Assembly: GCF_900104925.1 (NCBI RefSeq) | Contig: NZ_LT629735.1 | Span: forward strand, 1,582,291 to 1,646,290 | Direction of reading: 5' to 3' | From: Opitutus sp. GAS368 | GTDB lineage: Bacteria; Verrucomicrobiota; Verrucomicrobiia; Opitutales; Opitutaceae | DNA: 64,000 nt | In this document: positions 8,148-16,404 of the stretch, in pieces | Layout: each line of letters opens with the position of its first letter | How positions within the stretch are numbered: the stretch's first letter is position 1 | Made by a program: the position numbers and the translations under genes | Notes under the pieces: generated by a model | What the model was told of the DNA's origin: nothing | What the model saw: the letters and a program-made list of their open reading frames with translations, nothing else | Database searches by the model: none

Positions 8148-8882
8148 TCACAGCAACTCCGCCAGCACGCGGCTCTTGCTCAGGGCAAACGCCGACCGCA
8201 CGGCCGCGAACGCTTCCACCAGTTCCGCCGGCGAACCCGGTCTCGGAAAACGCATCTCCAGGGTTGCCCCGTCGCAGATCACTTCCGCGGCCACCCCATC
8301 CACCTGCAGCACGCATTGCCGGCAGTCCGACGGGTAGCTGACCGCGAGGCCGTCCGCGCCGCCGCGCGCTTCGACCGCATCAATCACCGCCTCGACCTTC
8401 ACGCCCTTCGCCAGGGCGAAGACCATCCCCGTGAACATCGTGACGAACAGCTCGTTGAACGCCGGGCGCGCCACGAGTTCGCCGTCACTCAGGCTGTGCA
8501 GGGTGCGGACCACCCCGTAGCCTGCCGGATCGGCCGGCTCGAGCGCGTAGGCCAGTTCGAAAGTGAAGTCCCGGGCGGTCAGCACCGCCGCCGGGCTGGT
8601 TACTTCGAGGGCGAGGTCGGTGCGCTTGTAGGCAAACGCCGCCTTGCTCCGCTGGAAAAAGCGCTCGGCCTCCGCCGCCAGCTCGGCCACGCACAGCTTG
8701 CCGAGAAACGCCGTGGTCGCCGCGTTGACCGCATCCGGCACCGTGTGGTGCTGCTTGCGGAACCCGGAGAGGTTTTTCACCAGGCCGGAACTGCGGCCCA
8801 CGAGACTGATGCGGGAAACAAAAGAATGGGAGGCGCCGGCCGGCTGGGACATCCGCCGAGTGAGGCAGCGGGGCTCCGCCAT
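8148..8882 (-). CDS. Conserved hypothetical protein
   Basis: About 244 aa from the ATG before AEPRCLTRR; an alternative ATG 30 bp downstream (MSQPAGASH) is equally possible, and neither has a clear ribosome site. No signal peptide or membrane segment is apparent. The central FTFELAYALEPAD and PAFNELFVTMFTGMVF regions suggest a mixed alpha/beta cytosolic protein. I do not recognise the family. It is followed on the same strand by nothing close and sits next to a small membrane-protein gene. Confidence 0.65.
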   Translation of the reverse strand: MAEPRCLTRRMSQPAGASHSFVSRISLVGRSSGLVKNLSGFRKQHHTVPDAVNAATTAFLGKLCVAELAAEAERFFQRSKAAFAYKRTDLALEVTSPAAVLTARDFTFELAYALEPADPAGYGVVRTLHSLSDGELVARPAFNELFVTMFTGMVFALAKGVKVEAVIDAVEARGGADGLAVSYPSDCRQCVLQVDGVAAEVICDGATLEMRFPRPGSPAELVEAFAAVRSAFALSKSRVLAELL

Positions 8883-8950
8883 GGCAAGTGGCCGGACGCA
8901 AAAAAGCGACGCCCGGACGGACGCCGCTTGGGGTTGGCTTGAAAACAATC

Positions 8951-9220
8951 TCAGGCGGTGACCACCGGCGGGGTGCGCTCGCTCTTGCGGAAGAGGCTGA
9001 TCAAACCCAGCACGACCAGGACGGGGATCCAGATGGGCGAGAGCGCGACGGCCAGGGCGAGCACGACCGCGAACAGCGCCGCGATGAGGGAGATGCCGAC
9101 CGCCCCGAGCACAACGGCCAGGATCAGGCCGACGATGGCCCCGAGAAAGATCACAGGGCTGAACTTGATGGCGATGATCAGGAGGACCGCCAGGAGGAGG
9201 ACTTTGAGGAAAGTTTTCAT
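8951..9220 (-). CDS. Small multi-span membrane protein
   Basis: An 89-residue, very hydrophobic protein with three or four helices (for example FLKVLLLAVLLIIAIKF and IWIPVLVVLGLISLF) and a short basic C-terminus, FRKSERTPP. I start at MKTFLKV; a longer in-frame extension exists but looks non-coding. The function is unknown. It lies 68 bp upstream of the conserved hypothetical gene on the same strand and may form a unit with it. Confidence 0.65.
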   Translation of the reverse strand: MKTFLKVLLLAVLLIIAIKFSPVIFLGAIVGLILAVVLGAVGISLIAALFAVVLALAVALSPIWIPVLVVLGLISLFRKSERTPPVVTA

Positions 9221-9286
9221 ACCCCAAAAACACGACACGCGGAGAAAAGTTGCACCAACCCGCAACTCCTTGTTCAAGCATCACAC

Positions 9287-9688
9287 GTGTCCGCCTCCCG
9301 CCCCATTCCCGTCGTCTGCGCCGTGATCGAGCGCGAGGGGCGCCTGCTCCTGGCGCAGCGCCCGGTGGACAAGCACCTGCCGCTCAAGTGGGAATTCGCC
9401 GGCGGCAAGGTCGAGCCGGGCGAGGATCCGGCCACCGCCATCGTGCGCGAGATCCGCGAGGAGCTCGGTTGCGAAATTGTCATCACCCGCGCCCTGCCGC
9501 GCTTCCCTTATGACTACACCCGCGTGGTCATCGAGATGATCCCGTTTGTCTGCGTGCTCGCGCCGGGCTCGCCCGCCCCCCACCCGCACGAGCATGTCGC
9601 CCTGGCCTGGGTCACGCCGGACCAGCTGAAGGACTATGACCTCGCGCCCGCCGACTTGCCGGTGGTCGCGAGTTACCGACAGATTTGA
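9287..9688 (+). CDS. MutT-like Nudix hydrolase
   Basis: Nudix pyrophosphohydrolase, most like the 8-oxo-dGTP-cleaning MutT group. The complete Nudix box (G-x5-E-x7-REUxEExGU) spans GGKVEPGEDPATAIVREIRE and ELGCEI, so it is expected to be active. The N-terminal VVCAVIEREGRLLLAQRP and the closing WVTPDQLKDYDLAPADLPV match the MutT family. 133 aa from a GTG start; no ATG is available near the domain edge. Substrate range is inferred. Confidence 0.88.
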   Translation: MSASRPIPVVCAVIEREGRLLLAQRPVDKHLPLKWEFAGGKVEPGEDPATAIVREIREELGCEIVITRALPRFPYDYTRVVIEMIPFVCVLAPGSPAPHPHEHVALAWVTPDQLKDYDLAPADLPVVASYRQI

Positions 9689-9704
9689 TCTCTGGCGGCA
9701 TTTT

Positions 9705-9780
9705 GTCGGAGCCTGCTTGCAGGCGATTCGTTGTTCCCGCCGACCGCCACACTCTGGATCGCCTGCAAGCAGGCTCCTAC
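9705..9780. repeat. REP-type inverted pair
   Basis: Two facing copies of GGAGCCTGCTTGCAGGCGAT, each itself hairpin-forming, separated by ~35 bp. The same unit recurs at 60.7 kb. It lies between the convergent Nudix and acyl-CoA dehydrogenase genes, where such pairs often terminate or protect transcripts. Confidence 0.75.
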
Positions 9781-9783
9781 GGT

Positions 9784-11685
9784 TTAGACGATGCCCTTCT
9801 CCACCCACTGGTGGTCACCGTTGATCACCTGCTGGGCCAAATCGTAGCCGTGCTGGTCGGCGTTCCGGCCGATGCCCAGGAAGTTCTGGTCGATGCGCAG
9901 CTTCGCCTGGGCTTGGAAGTCATCGACCAGCATGAGCACCTTGTCGGCCGCCTGGCCGTCCGTGATTTGCTTCTGGGCAAAGATGCAGGTCGCCGCGATG
10001 GCGAAGAGATCCGTGCCGATGTCGGCGATGCGGCCGAGCAGCACCTGGCGCTTCTCCAGCTTCGGGCCGAACTTCACCATCTGGTGGAAGAGCGTGCGCG
10101 CCAGCTTGCGGCTGAGGCCGGCCACCTCGTCCAGGTGCCCGGCCAGCCGCGGGTGCATGCCGGCCGGCGCGCCGCCGCCGAAGGGCAGCCATTGCTTCGG
10201 ATACCACCAGACATAGAAGCCGGCCGCGGCGAACGCGCTCTTGATCCGCTCGCCCCACGGGCGCTCGGAATTGAGGGCGACGCCGGCGATCTTGAGGTGC
10301 GGATCGAGCGCCTCGCGCATGATGAAAAGCCGCATGATCTCGGAGGAGCCCTCGAAGATCATCGAGACGCGGTTGTCGCGCATCATGCGCTCGACGGGAT
10401 AAGGCTTCTCGCCGCGGGCCTTCAGCGACTCCACGTTTTCGTAGCCCCGCCCGCCCCGCAGCTGCATCAGCTCGTCGAGGCACATCCAGGCCTTCTCCGT
10501 GCCCCACATCTTGCACATCGAGGCCTCCAGGCGGATGTCGGCCTTCTTGTCGCGGTCCACCAGGCGCGAGGTGGTGATGAGCATGGCCTCCATCGCAAAC
10601 GCATGCGCGGCGATCCGGCGGATTTTCTCCGCCACGGCGGCGTGCTGGCCGATGGGCACGCCCCACTGGATGCGCTCCCGGCCCCACTCCCGGGCGATCT
10701 GCACCGCGCGCTTGGCGACGCCGATCGACGAGGCGGGAATGGAAAGGCGTCCGGAATTGAGCGTGCTCAGCGCGACCTTGAGGCCGCGGCCCTCGCCGCC
10801 GACGACGTTGGCCTTGGGCACGCGAACGTTGGTGAAGCGGATCACGCCGTTGTAGAGCGCGTGCAAGCCCATGAACTGGCTGCGGTGCACCACCTCGATG
10901 CCGGGGGTCCTGGCCTCGACCACAAAGGTGGTGATCTGCGTCCGCGGCTTGCTGTCGACCAGCTTCGACGGCGTCTTGCAGGCGACGATGAGCAGCCCGG
11001 CGCGGGTGCCGTTCGAGCACCAGAGCTTCTCGCCGTTGATGATGAAGTCGTCCCCCTCGGGCTTTGCCTCGGTCGTCAGGCGCGCGGGATCGGAACCGAC
11101 CCCCTTCTCCGTGAGCGCGAAGGCTGACAGCTCGCCGGCGGCGGAGCGCGGCAGCCATTTCTTCTTCTGTTCCTCGGTGCCGAAAAGCAGGATGGGCTGG
11201 GCCACGCCGATGGACTGGTGCACCGAAAGATGGGCGAAGGTGTTCCCGCAGTGGCTGGCCATGAGCAGGCAGGCCCGGCAGTAGGTCGTCTGGGAGAAAC
11301 CCAGTCCGCCGTATTGCTGCGGGACCTTGATGCCGTAGGCGCCGAGCCGGCGGAACCCGGCCTGCACTTCCTCGGGAATCTCCCCGGTGCGGTCGATCAG
11401 GTCGGCGTCGACCTTCTCGCGCAGGAACGCCGCGAGTTCGGCCAGGAATTTGTCCGCCCGGGGCTTCTCGTCCGCGTCGATGTCGGTCAGCGGGTGGAGC
11501 TTCTCCGGCTTCCAGCGCCCCATGAAAAGATTGGCGACAAAACTGATGTCGTCGTGCGACTCGCGGGCCGCCTCGGTGACCTGGAGGGCGGCGCGCTGGC
11601 CCTCGTTCATCTTCGACATGTCGATGACGGACTTGCCGTCATCGGCCGGTTTTTTCTGGGACGGGGGTTCGGCGACGGAGGACAT
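9784..11685 (-). CDS. Long acyl-CoA dehydrogenase family protein
   Basis: FAD-dependent acyl-CoA dehydrogenase of the large (VLCAD/ACAD9-like) type, first step of fatty-acid beta-oxidation. FAD/substrate motifs AFALTEKGVGSDP and RIQWGVPIGQHAAVAEKI are present, and the catalytic glutamate is in YPVERMMRDNRVSMIFEGSS. A ~170-residue C-terminal extension beyond the normal 380-aa core is typical of the large class. 633 aa from MSSVAEPP; an ATG 72 bp upstream is also open. A hydrophilic N-terminal stretch contains no signal peptide. Chain-length preference cannot be told. Confidence 0.9.
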   Translation of the reverse strand: MSSVAEPPSQKKPADDGKSVIDMSKMNEGQRAALQVTEAARESHDDISFVANLFMGRWKPEKLHPLTDIDADEKPRADKFLAELAAFLREKVDADLIDRTGEIPEEVQAGFRRLGAYGIKVPQQYGGLGFSQTTYCRACLLMASHCGNTFAHLSVHQSIGVAQPILLFGTEEQKKKWLPRSAAGELSAFALTEKGVGSDPARLTTEAKPEGDDFIINGEKLWCSNGTRAGLLIVACKTPSKLVDSKPRTQITTFVVEARTPGIEVVHRSQFMGLHALYNGVIRFTNVRVPKANVVGGEGRGLKVALSTLNSGRLSIPASSIGVAKRAVQIAREWGRERIQWGVPIGQHAAVAEKIRRIAAHAFAMEAMLITTSRLVDRDKKADIRLEASMCKMWGTEKAWMCLDELMQLRGGRGYENVESLKARGEKPYPVERMMRDNRVSMIFEGSSEIMRLFIMREALDPHLKIAGVALNSERPWGERIKSAFAAAGFYVWWYPKQWLPFGGGAPAGMHPRLAGHLDEVAGLSRKLARTLFHQMVKFGPKLEKRQVLLGRIADIGTDLFAIAATCIFAQKQITDGQAADKVLMLVDDFQAQAKLRIDQNFLGIGRNADQHGYDLAQQVINGDHQWVEKGIV

Positions 11686-11921
11686 GGCGGGGTGGCGGCG
11701 AAACGGGCCGCGCAGTTGGGTTGCCGGCAGTAAACTCTCGCCGGCCGCCACCGTCAACGGGTGCGAGGCCCTCCCGGTCGTTTTAACTCTTTGGGATTAA
11801 ACGCCCCCGCGCGGCGGAATTCACCCGGCTTGCTTTCGCGGCGCGATGTGGCACGTTCCCGCTCCCACGTTCTTTGACGGTGTGCTCAACACATCCGGTC
11901 AATTCATCACTTTCTCCCTTT

Positions 11922-12277
11922 GGGGGTGTTCTGGATTCGACCCTAGGTTGGAGCGCGCAGCTGCCTGTCGAGAGTGAAGGTCTCTCGTTAATCCCTCTTC
12001 AAAACAAACAAACGGCACATTCGAAGAAATGCCCCTGGCTGCCTAAAAATTGCAGCCACGTTGCTACCCTGACACCTGCTAGGGGATAGGAACGTCGACA
12101 GCAGGAATAACGGTGACGGCCGTCGTGACGTCGCCGCGGTATCTTCAAACCACGGCTGGTTCCCCGGAGCGCTCGCGGCTTGGTGCCCGGGGGATGAGAC
12201 TCTACAAGACGCTATATAGGTAGATGCGGCGCGTGAAGGCCCGGGGCACAGGGGTTCAACTCCCCTCACCTCCACCA
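11922..12277 (+). ncRNA. ssrA: tmRNA (one-piece)
   Basis: Rescues stalled ribosomes by tagging nascent peptides. The 5' end GGGGGTG pairs with 3' CACCTCC-A-CCA as a tRNA-like acceptor, and the T arm reads GGGGTTCAACTCCCC. The 5' GGGGGUGUUCUGGAUUCGAC block is the tmRNA hallmark. The tag frame ends GGC ACA TTC GAA GAA ATG CCC CTG GCT GCC TAA, giving ...GTFEEMPLAA. The stop lies in the loop of a TGGCTGC / GCAGCCA hairpin, as expected for helix 5. The exact resume codon is not fixed. Confidence 0.95.
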
Positions 12278-12305
12278 ATTTCCTTTCCGAAGCGGAAAGG
12301 AAATT
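12277..12305. terminator. Hairpin directly after ssrA
   Basis: A perfect 13-bp stem, AATTTCCTTTCCG with CGGAAAGGAAATT, has a 3-nt loop. It begins at the last base of mature tmRNA. There is no long U run, so it may act as a processing or bidirectional stop signal. Confidence 0.6.
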
Positions 12306-12336
12306 GTCCGCCGTCGCCTTGGCGAAGGCGGACAAT
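12303..12336. repeat. Palindromic repeat with GCCTTGGCGAAGGCGG core
   Basis: ATTGTCCGCC and GGCGGACAAT form a 10-bp stem around the core. The same core appears at 25.9 kb and, degenerate, at 54.47 kb. Confidence 0.6.
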
Positions 12337-12373
12337 GATCGATATGCAAGCCGGCCGAGCGCGGGGCGCCACT

Positions 12374-13342
12374 TCACGCCCCCGTCAGCTCGTCATAGGC
12401 CGCGCCCAGGTTGCCGCCGAGCCGGTTGCCGGGACCGGGTGGCACGTGCAGGTCGGGGAACCCGGGAAAATTATCGAGTTTCACGATCTCCGCCCTTGGT
12501 TTGCCGGCCTTGATTTCCGTTTCCACGTGGGCCAGCAACGCCGCGATGTAATCCCGGAAAACCAGGATGTCCGCGTGGCCGCCGGTCACGCCGAATTTCG
12601 CGTGCCCGTGCCCGCAGACGTAGATCGCGTCGGCGGGATAGTTTTTCACGATCTCCTCCAAGCGGGTGTGCCAGCCCCGGAAGCTCGCGCCGGCCGGCCG
12701 GTCGACGACGGGATAGATGCGGTTGAAGAGCAGGTCGCCCAGGTGCACGACGTTCGCGCGCTCGAACAGCGTGACGATGTCGCCCTTGGTGTGGGCCGGG
12801 CCGAAATACCGCGCGCTGATCGTCTCGTCGCCGAAGTCGTGCCGCCACGCGTCGGGAAACGTGGCGTCGGGAATCATGGGCGCCAGTTCCGCCTCGGCCG
12901 GCGGCTTCGGGCTGCGCGCCGCCGCGGCCCGCATCAGCTCCGGCACGTTGGCGTGGGCCACGATCGTTTTCGTCACCGGCCGGAACACCCCGTTGCCCCC
13001 GGTGTGGTCGCCGTGGTGGTGTGTGTTGATGACGGCATCGAGGGTCCGGCCATCACGGCCGTGCAGATCACGAAGAAAGATCGCCGCCGTGTCAGGAAAC
13101 TGCGTGTCCACCGCCACGACGGCGGCGGGACTGACGAGCCACCCGATGCTGCCGCCGCGACCGGTGAAATAGCCGACGTTGCGCCGCAACGCCTTGAACT
13201 CGGTCACCGGCGGCGGCGGCCGGACGGGAACGGAAGCCGCCGGGGCGGCGGGCGCAGGCGTCTGAGCGGACAGTGGGCCCCTCGCGAGCAGGCCCAGCGA
13301 GGCGGCGACCCCGGATTTGAGCAGGAAATCGCGGCGATTCAT
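12374..13342 (-). CDS. Tat-exported metallo-beta-lactamase-fold hydrolase
   Basis: Secreted MBL-fold metallohydrolase of unknown substrate. The N-terminus NRRDFLLKSG is a twin-arginine signal followed by a hydrophobic stretch and cleavage near LSAQTPA. Metal ligands are HHHGDH (residues 108-113), with later ligand blocks GPAHTKGDIVTLF and VVHLGDLLFNRI and a final histidine in YVCGHGH. 322 aa. The pattern resembles class B beta-lactamase-like and quinoprotein-relay-type proteins, but resistance cannot be inferred. Divergent from the ECF sigma gene. Confidence 0.88.
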   Translation of the reverse strand: MNRRDFLLKSGVAASLGLLARGPLSAQTPAPAAPAASVPVRPPPPVTEFKALRRNVGYFTGRGGSIGWLVSPAAVVAVDTQFPDTAAIFLRDLHGRDGRTLDAVINTHHHGDHTGGNGVFRPVTKTIVAHANVPELMRAAAARSPKPPAEAELAPMIPDATFPDAWRHDFGDETISARYFGPAHTKGDIVTLFERANVVHLGDLLFNRIYPVVDRPAGASFRGWHTRLEEIVKNYPADAIYVCGHGHAKFGVTGGHADILVFRDYIAALLAHVETEIKAGKPRAEIVKLDNFPGFPDLHVPPGPGNRLGGNLGAAYDELTGA

Positions 13343-13451
13343 GACTTAAGGCTAGCGCCCCGGGCGGGCCGGACCAGCCCTTTTGTGGAAAACTGTAACC
13401 TTTCCATCCCCGGGCGGTATTACCCGCCGCACACCCGTATGACCACTTCCC

Positions 13452-14084
13452 ATGATGCTCGCCGCCGTCACCCAGTTCCGAGTTCCCTCCCGGCCCGTCG
13501 CCGCTAGCCTGCCCGTCGCCGTGGAAACCACGTCCGACCATGAACTCATGATTGCCGTCCGCGCGGGTGAAATCCGCCGGCTGGGCGACCTGTTTGAGCG
13601 CTACCACAAGCCGCTTTACGGTTTCTTCGTGCGCCTGACCAACCAGCCGTCGGTCGGCGAGGACCTGGTGCAGATTGTTTTCTACCGCATCCTGAAATAT
13701 CGGCACACCTACCGCGACGAGGGCAAGTTCTCCGCCTGGATCTACCACCTCGCGCGCAAGGTCGCCGCCGACCACTTCCGCAAACACGCCTCAACCCCGA
13801 CGCCCACCGACCCCGCCGTCCTGCACGAGCAACCCGCGCCCGAGCCCCAGCCCTCCGAGCAGGCCGCCACCGCCGAGGATGTCGTGCTGCTCCGCACGGC
13901 CCTCGCCCGCCTGCCGCTCGAGCATCGCGAGGTGCTCGTGCTGTCGCGCCTCCAGCATCTGGAGCACAAGGAGATCGCCAGGCTGCTCGATTGCTCCGTC
14001 GGGGCCGTGAAGGTCCGCGCCCACCGCGCGCTCAAGGAGCTGCGCGAAGTCTATTTCAAAATCAGAAAGGAAAAGGCGGCCTGA
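13452..14084 (+). CDS. ECF-type RNA polymerase sigma factor
   Basis: Extracytoplasmic-function sigma-70. Region 2 is LGDLFERYHKPLYGFFVRLT through FSAWIYHLARKVAADHFRKH; region 4 is LPLEHREVLVLSRLQHLEHK then EIARLLDCSVGAVKVRAHRA. A proline-rich linker joins them. The start is uncertain: tandem ATGs at 13452 and 13455 precede a ~35-residue N-terminal tail, and later in-frame starts would trim it. First gene of a three-gene unit with its probable anti-sigma and a DUF4097 protein. Confidence 0.92.
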   Translation: MMLAAVTQFRVPSRPVAASLPVAVETTSDHELMIAVRAGEIRRLGDLFERYHKPLYGFFVRLTNQPSVGEDLVQIVFYRILKYRHTYRDEGKFSAWIYHLARKVAADHFRKHASTPTPTDPAVLHEQPAPEPQPSEQAATAEDVVLLRTALARLPLEHREVLVLSRLQHLEHKEIARLLDCSVGAVKVRAHRALKELREVYFKIRKEKAA

Positions 14085-14115
14085 CCGCCCCTCATTACAC
14101 CACCGGGGATCCACC

Positions 14116-15021
14116 ATGAACTGCTCACGCGTCCAGGATAGCTTCATCGATTACCAGGACGGCTCGCTGCCGGCCGACGAATCCGCCCAGCTCCGCGCCC
14201 ACCTGGCCAGCTGCCCCACCTGCCAGCGCGAGTGGGCCGCCCTCCAGGAGATGACGCGCAAGCTCGACGCCCTGCCCGCGGCGGAACCCAGCCCGCGCCT
14301 GCGGGAGAATTTCTACGCCATGCTGGAGACGCACCAGCGCGAGGCCGACGCCCCGAGCCCCTTCGCTCTCGCCCGCGGCCGCATCGACCGCTTCTTTGCC
14401 GCGCTGCTGCCCGCGCAGCCGGCCCTCCAGTTCGCCTTCGCCATGGCCCTGCTTGTCGTCGGCCTGCTCGCCGGACAGCACTATCTCGCCAAACCCGTCG
14501 TGGTCGCGCCGGCCGACGATTCGGCCAAAAAGGAAATCGCCTCGCTGAAGGCCCAGATGGACTCGATGGGTCAGCTCGTCACCTACTCCCTGCTCCAGCA
14601 ACAGTCCACGAGCGAGCGCCTGCAAACCGTGCTCGCCACCATGGACCTCAAGACCCCCGACCGGAAGGTGCTCAGCGAACTGGTCGGCGCCCTCGCCTTC
14701 GATCCGTCGGTCAACGTCCGCCTCTCCGCGGTCGACGCGCTCGCACCGCACGCGGACGACTCGCTGGTCCGCGCCGGCGTGCGCTCCGCCCTCACCCGCG
14801 AGCGGGCGCCCCTGGTGCAGGTCGCGATGATCGAGCTGCTCACCAACGCCCGCGATCTGGCCGCCCAATCCGTGTTCGAGCAGCTCAGCCGCGACGAAGC
14901 CGCCGACAAGAACGTCCGCGATGCCGCGCGCCGCGCGCTGGCCGTGCTGCGCCTGCCCGCGGAACCTGCGAACAGCCCCTCCGCCACCCTCAAGCCCTCC
15001 GCCAAGCCCGCTCTCACATGA
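14116..15021 (+). CDS. Zinc-finger anti-sigma factor with HEAT-like C-terminus
   Basis: Probable membrane-bound anti-sigma for the preceding ECF factor. The N-terminal domain has the zf-HC2 pattern: Cys3, then HLASCPTC near residues 35-42. One membrane helix follows (LQFAFAMALLVVGLLAGQHY, ~110-130). Beyond it come a short coiled coil (KKEIASLKAQMDSMG) and helical repeats (DPSVNVRLSAVDALAPHADD) that look HEAT-like, so the far side may bind protein. 301 aa. The stop overlaps the next start as ATGA, indicating coupled translation. Confidence 0.85.
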   Translation: MNCSRVQDSFIDYQDGSLPADESAQLRAHLASCPTCQREWAALQEMTRKLDALPAAEPSPRLRENFYAMLETHQREADAPSPFALARGRIDRFFAALLPAQPALQFAFAMALLVVGLLAGQHYLAKPVVVAPADDSAKKEIASLKAQMDSMGQLVTYSLLQQQSTSERLQTVLATMDLKTPDRKVLSELVGALAFDPSVNVRLSAVDALAPHADDSLVRAGVRSALTRERAPLVQVAMIELLTNARDLAAQSVFEQLSRDEAADKNVRDAARRALAVLRLPAEPANSPSATLKPSAKPALT

Positions 15022-16112
15022 AAACCCACATCCCCGTCCTCCGTTTCATCCCCGCCGCGATCCTCGCGTTCGCGTTGACCGGCGCCACTCTCCGCGCCGA
15101 CGACGAAGGCTCCACCGCCAGCGTCAAGCTCTCCGCCCCCGGCAAGCCGGCCACCCTCCGGCTCGACGTGCCCTGGGCCGACATCCGCATCACCGGCACC
15201 GACGGTGACACCGTGACCGTCGCGTCCACCCTTTCCCAGAAGAACAACAAGCCGGCCAAAGCCGGCAGTTTGCGCCGGCTTGACGACGAGGTGACGTTCG
15301 AGCTCACCGAGCACGACAACATCGTCAGCCTCAACCTCGCCGGCGAAAGCCCCTGGGCCGGCCACGACGCCGAGTTCAAGATCTCCGTGCCCCGCAGCAT
15401 GGCGCTCGAACTCAAGACCGACATGGGCGGGGACCTCTCGGTGAAGGACATCGACGGCGACATCGTCGTCGAGAGCATGAACGGCGACGTGGTGCTCGAT
15501 GGCATCAGCGGCTCGACCGTGGTCAAGACCATGAACGGCGAGGTCCGCGCCACCTACACCAAGGCCCCGCAGAAGCTCGTCAACATCACCTCCATGAACG
15601 GTGAGATCAACCTCCATGTCCCCGCCGACACCAAGGCCAACGTCCGCATGAACACCCACAACGGATCCATCCTCACGGATTTCAGCGAGGACGTGCTCAA
15701 GACCAAGACCGAGAGCAGCCGGCACGCCGGCTACAGTTACGCCTACGGCGCCTCGGAGGCGGGCCGCGAGGCCGCGCGCGCCGCGATGGAAGCTTCGCGC
15801 GACGCCATCCGCGCCGCCACCGATGCCGCCCGGGAAGCCGCGCGCGAGATGAAGCGCGAAGCCGAGCGCGCCCAGAAGGAGGCCGACAAGGACGAGGCCC
15901 AGGCCGACAAGGAGGCCGCCGAAGCCGCCGCCAACCCGACCGCGCCCCGCGCCCCGACAACGCCGATGGCCCCCCGGCCGCCCCGCGCGCCGCGCCCCCC
16001 GATCGCCACCATCACCGGCGGCAAGGTCGTGACCGGCACGCTCAACGGCGGCGGTGTCGACATCAAGCTGTCGTCCATGAACGGCGAGATCACCCTCCGC
16101 CAGTCGAAGTAA
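15018..16112 (+). CDS. Secreted DUF4097 beta-solenoid protein with helical insert
   Basis: Exported protein of the DUF4097 family, commonly coded with ECF sigma/anti-sigma pairs; molecular role unknown. An N-terminal signal (RFIPAAILAFALTGATLRA) is followed by short beta repeats with recurring SMNGDV / TMNGEV / SMNGEI turns. Residues ~240-300 are an Ala/Glu/Lys/Arg-rich helix (GREAARAAMEASRDA and on), then a Pro-rich linker, then one last beta repeat ending SSMNGEITLRQSK. 364 aa. Last gene of the ECF unit. Confidence 0.85.
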   Translation: MKTHIPVLRFIPAAILAFALTGATLRADDEGSTASVKLSAPGKPATLRLDVPWADIRITGTDGDTVTVASTLSQKNNKPAKAGSLRRLDDEVTFELTEHDNIVSLNLAGESPWAGHDAEFKISVPRSMALELKTDMGGDLSVKDIDGDIVVESMNGDVVLDGISGSTVVKTMNGEVRATYTKAPQKLVNITSMNGEINLHVPADTKANVRMNTHNGSILTDFSEDVLKTKTESSRHAGYSYAYGASEAGREAARAAMEASRDAIRAATDAAREAAREMKREAERAQKEADKDEAQADKEAAEAAANPTAPRAPTTPMAPRPPRAPRPPIATITGGKVVTGTLNGGGVDIKLSSMNGEITLRQSK

Positions 16113-16404
16113 ATCCGGTCCGCTTCCAACGTCCGCCCGCGCCCCGTGCGCCGGCGGACGTTTGTTTTGGTCCCGGTCTTTTGATCCAAGTCCGGTCTCC
16201 TTGCGCGCCATTCGTTGATAAGAGAATGGCTTGGTTGATTTTACAGACGCTTTTGGGGTTGCTGATAACTTGCACTAGTAATATCCAGATCCCCTCACCT
16301 CTCCGCAACCGGGCGCCTCCTCAATTCCACCGCTACTCCTCTAACGATAATCCACAGTTTAGCGGGCCAATTTTGTCCAACCCTGACCAAGGAGGGTATT
16401 CCAC

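Noticed and set aside
11922-12336. Integrative element attached at the ssrA 3' end
   Set aside because: ssrA is a common integration site, but no integrase and no second copy of the tmRNA 3' end is seen; a normal gene follows.
12224-13507. Plus-strand frame running from ssrA through the metallo-beta-lactamase-fold gene
   Set aside because: It begins inside tmRNA and is antisense to a gene with a Tat signal and HHHGDH motif.
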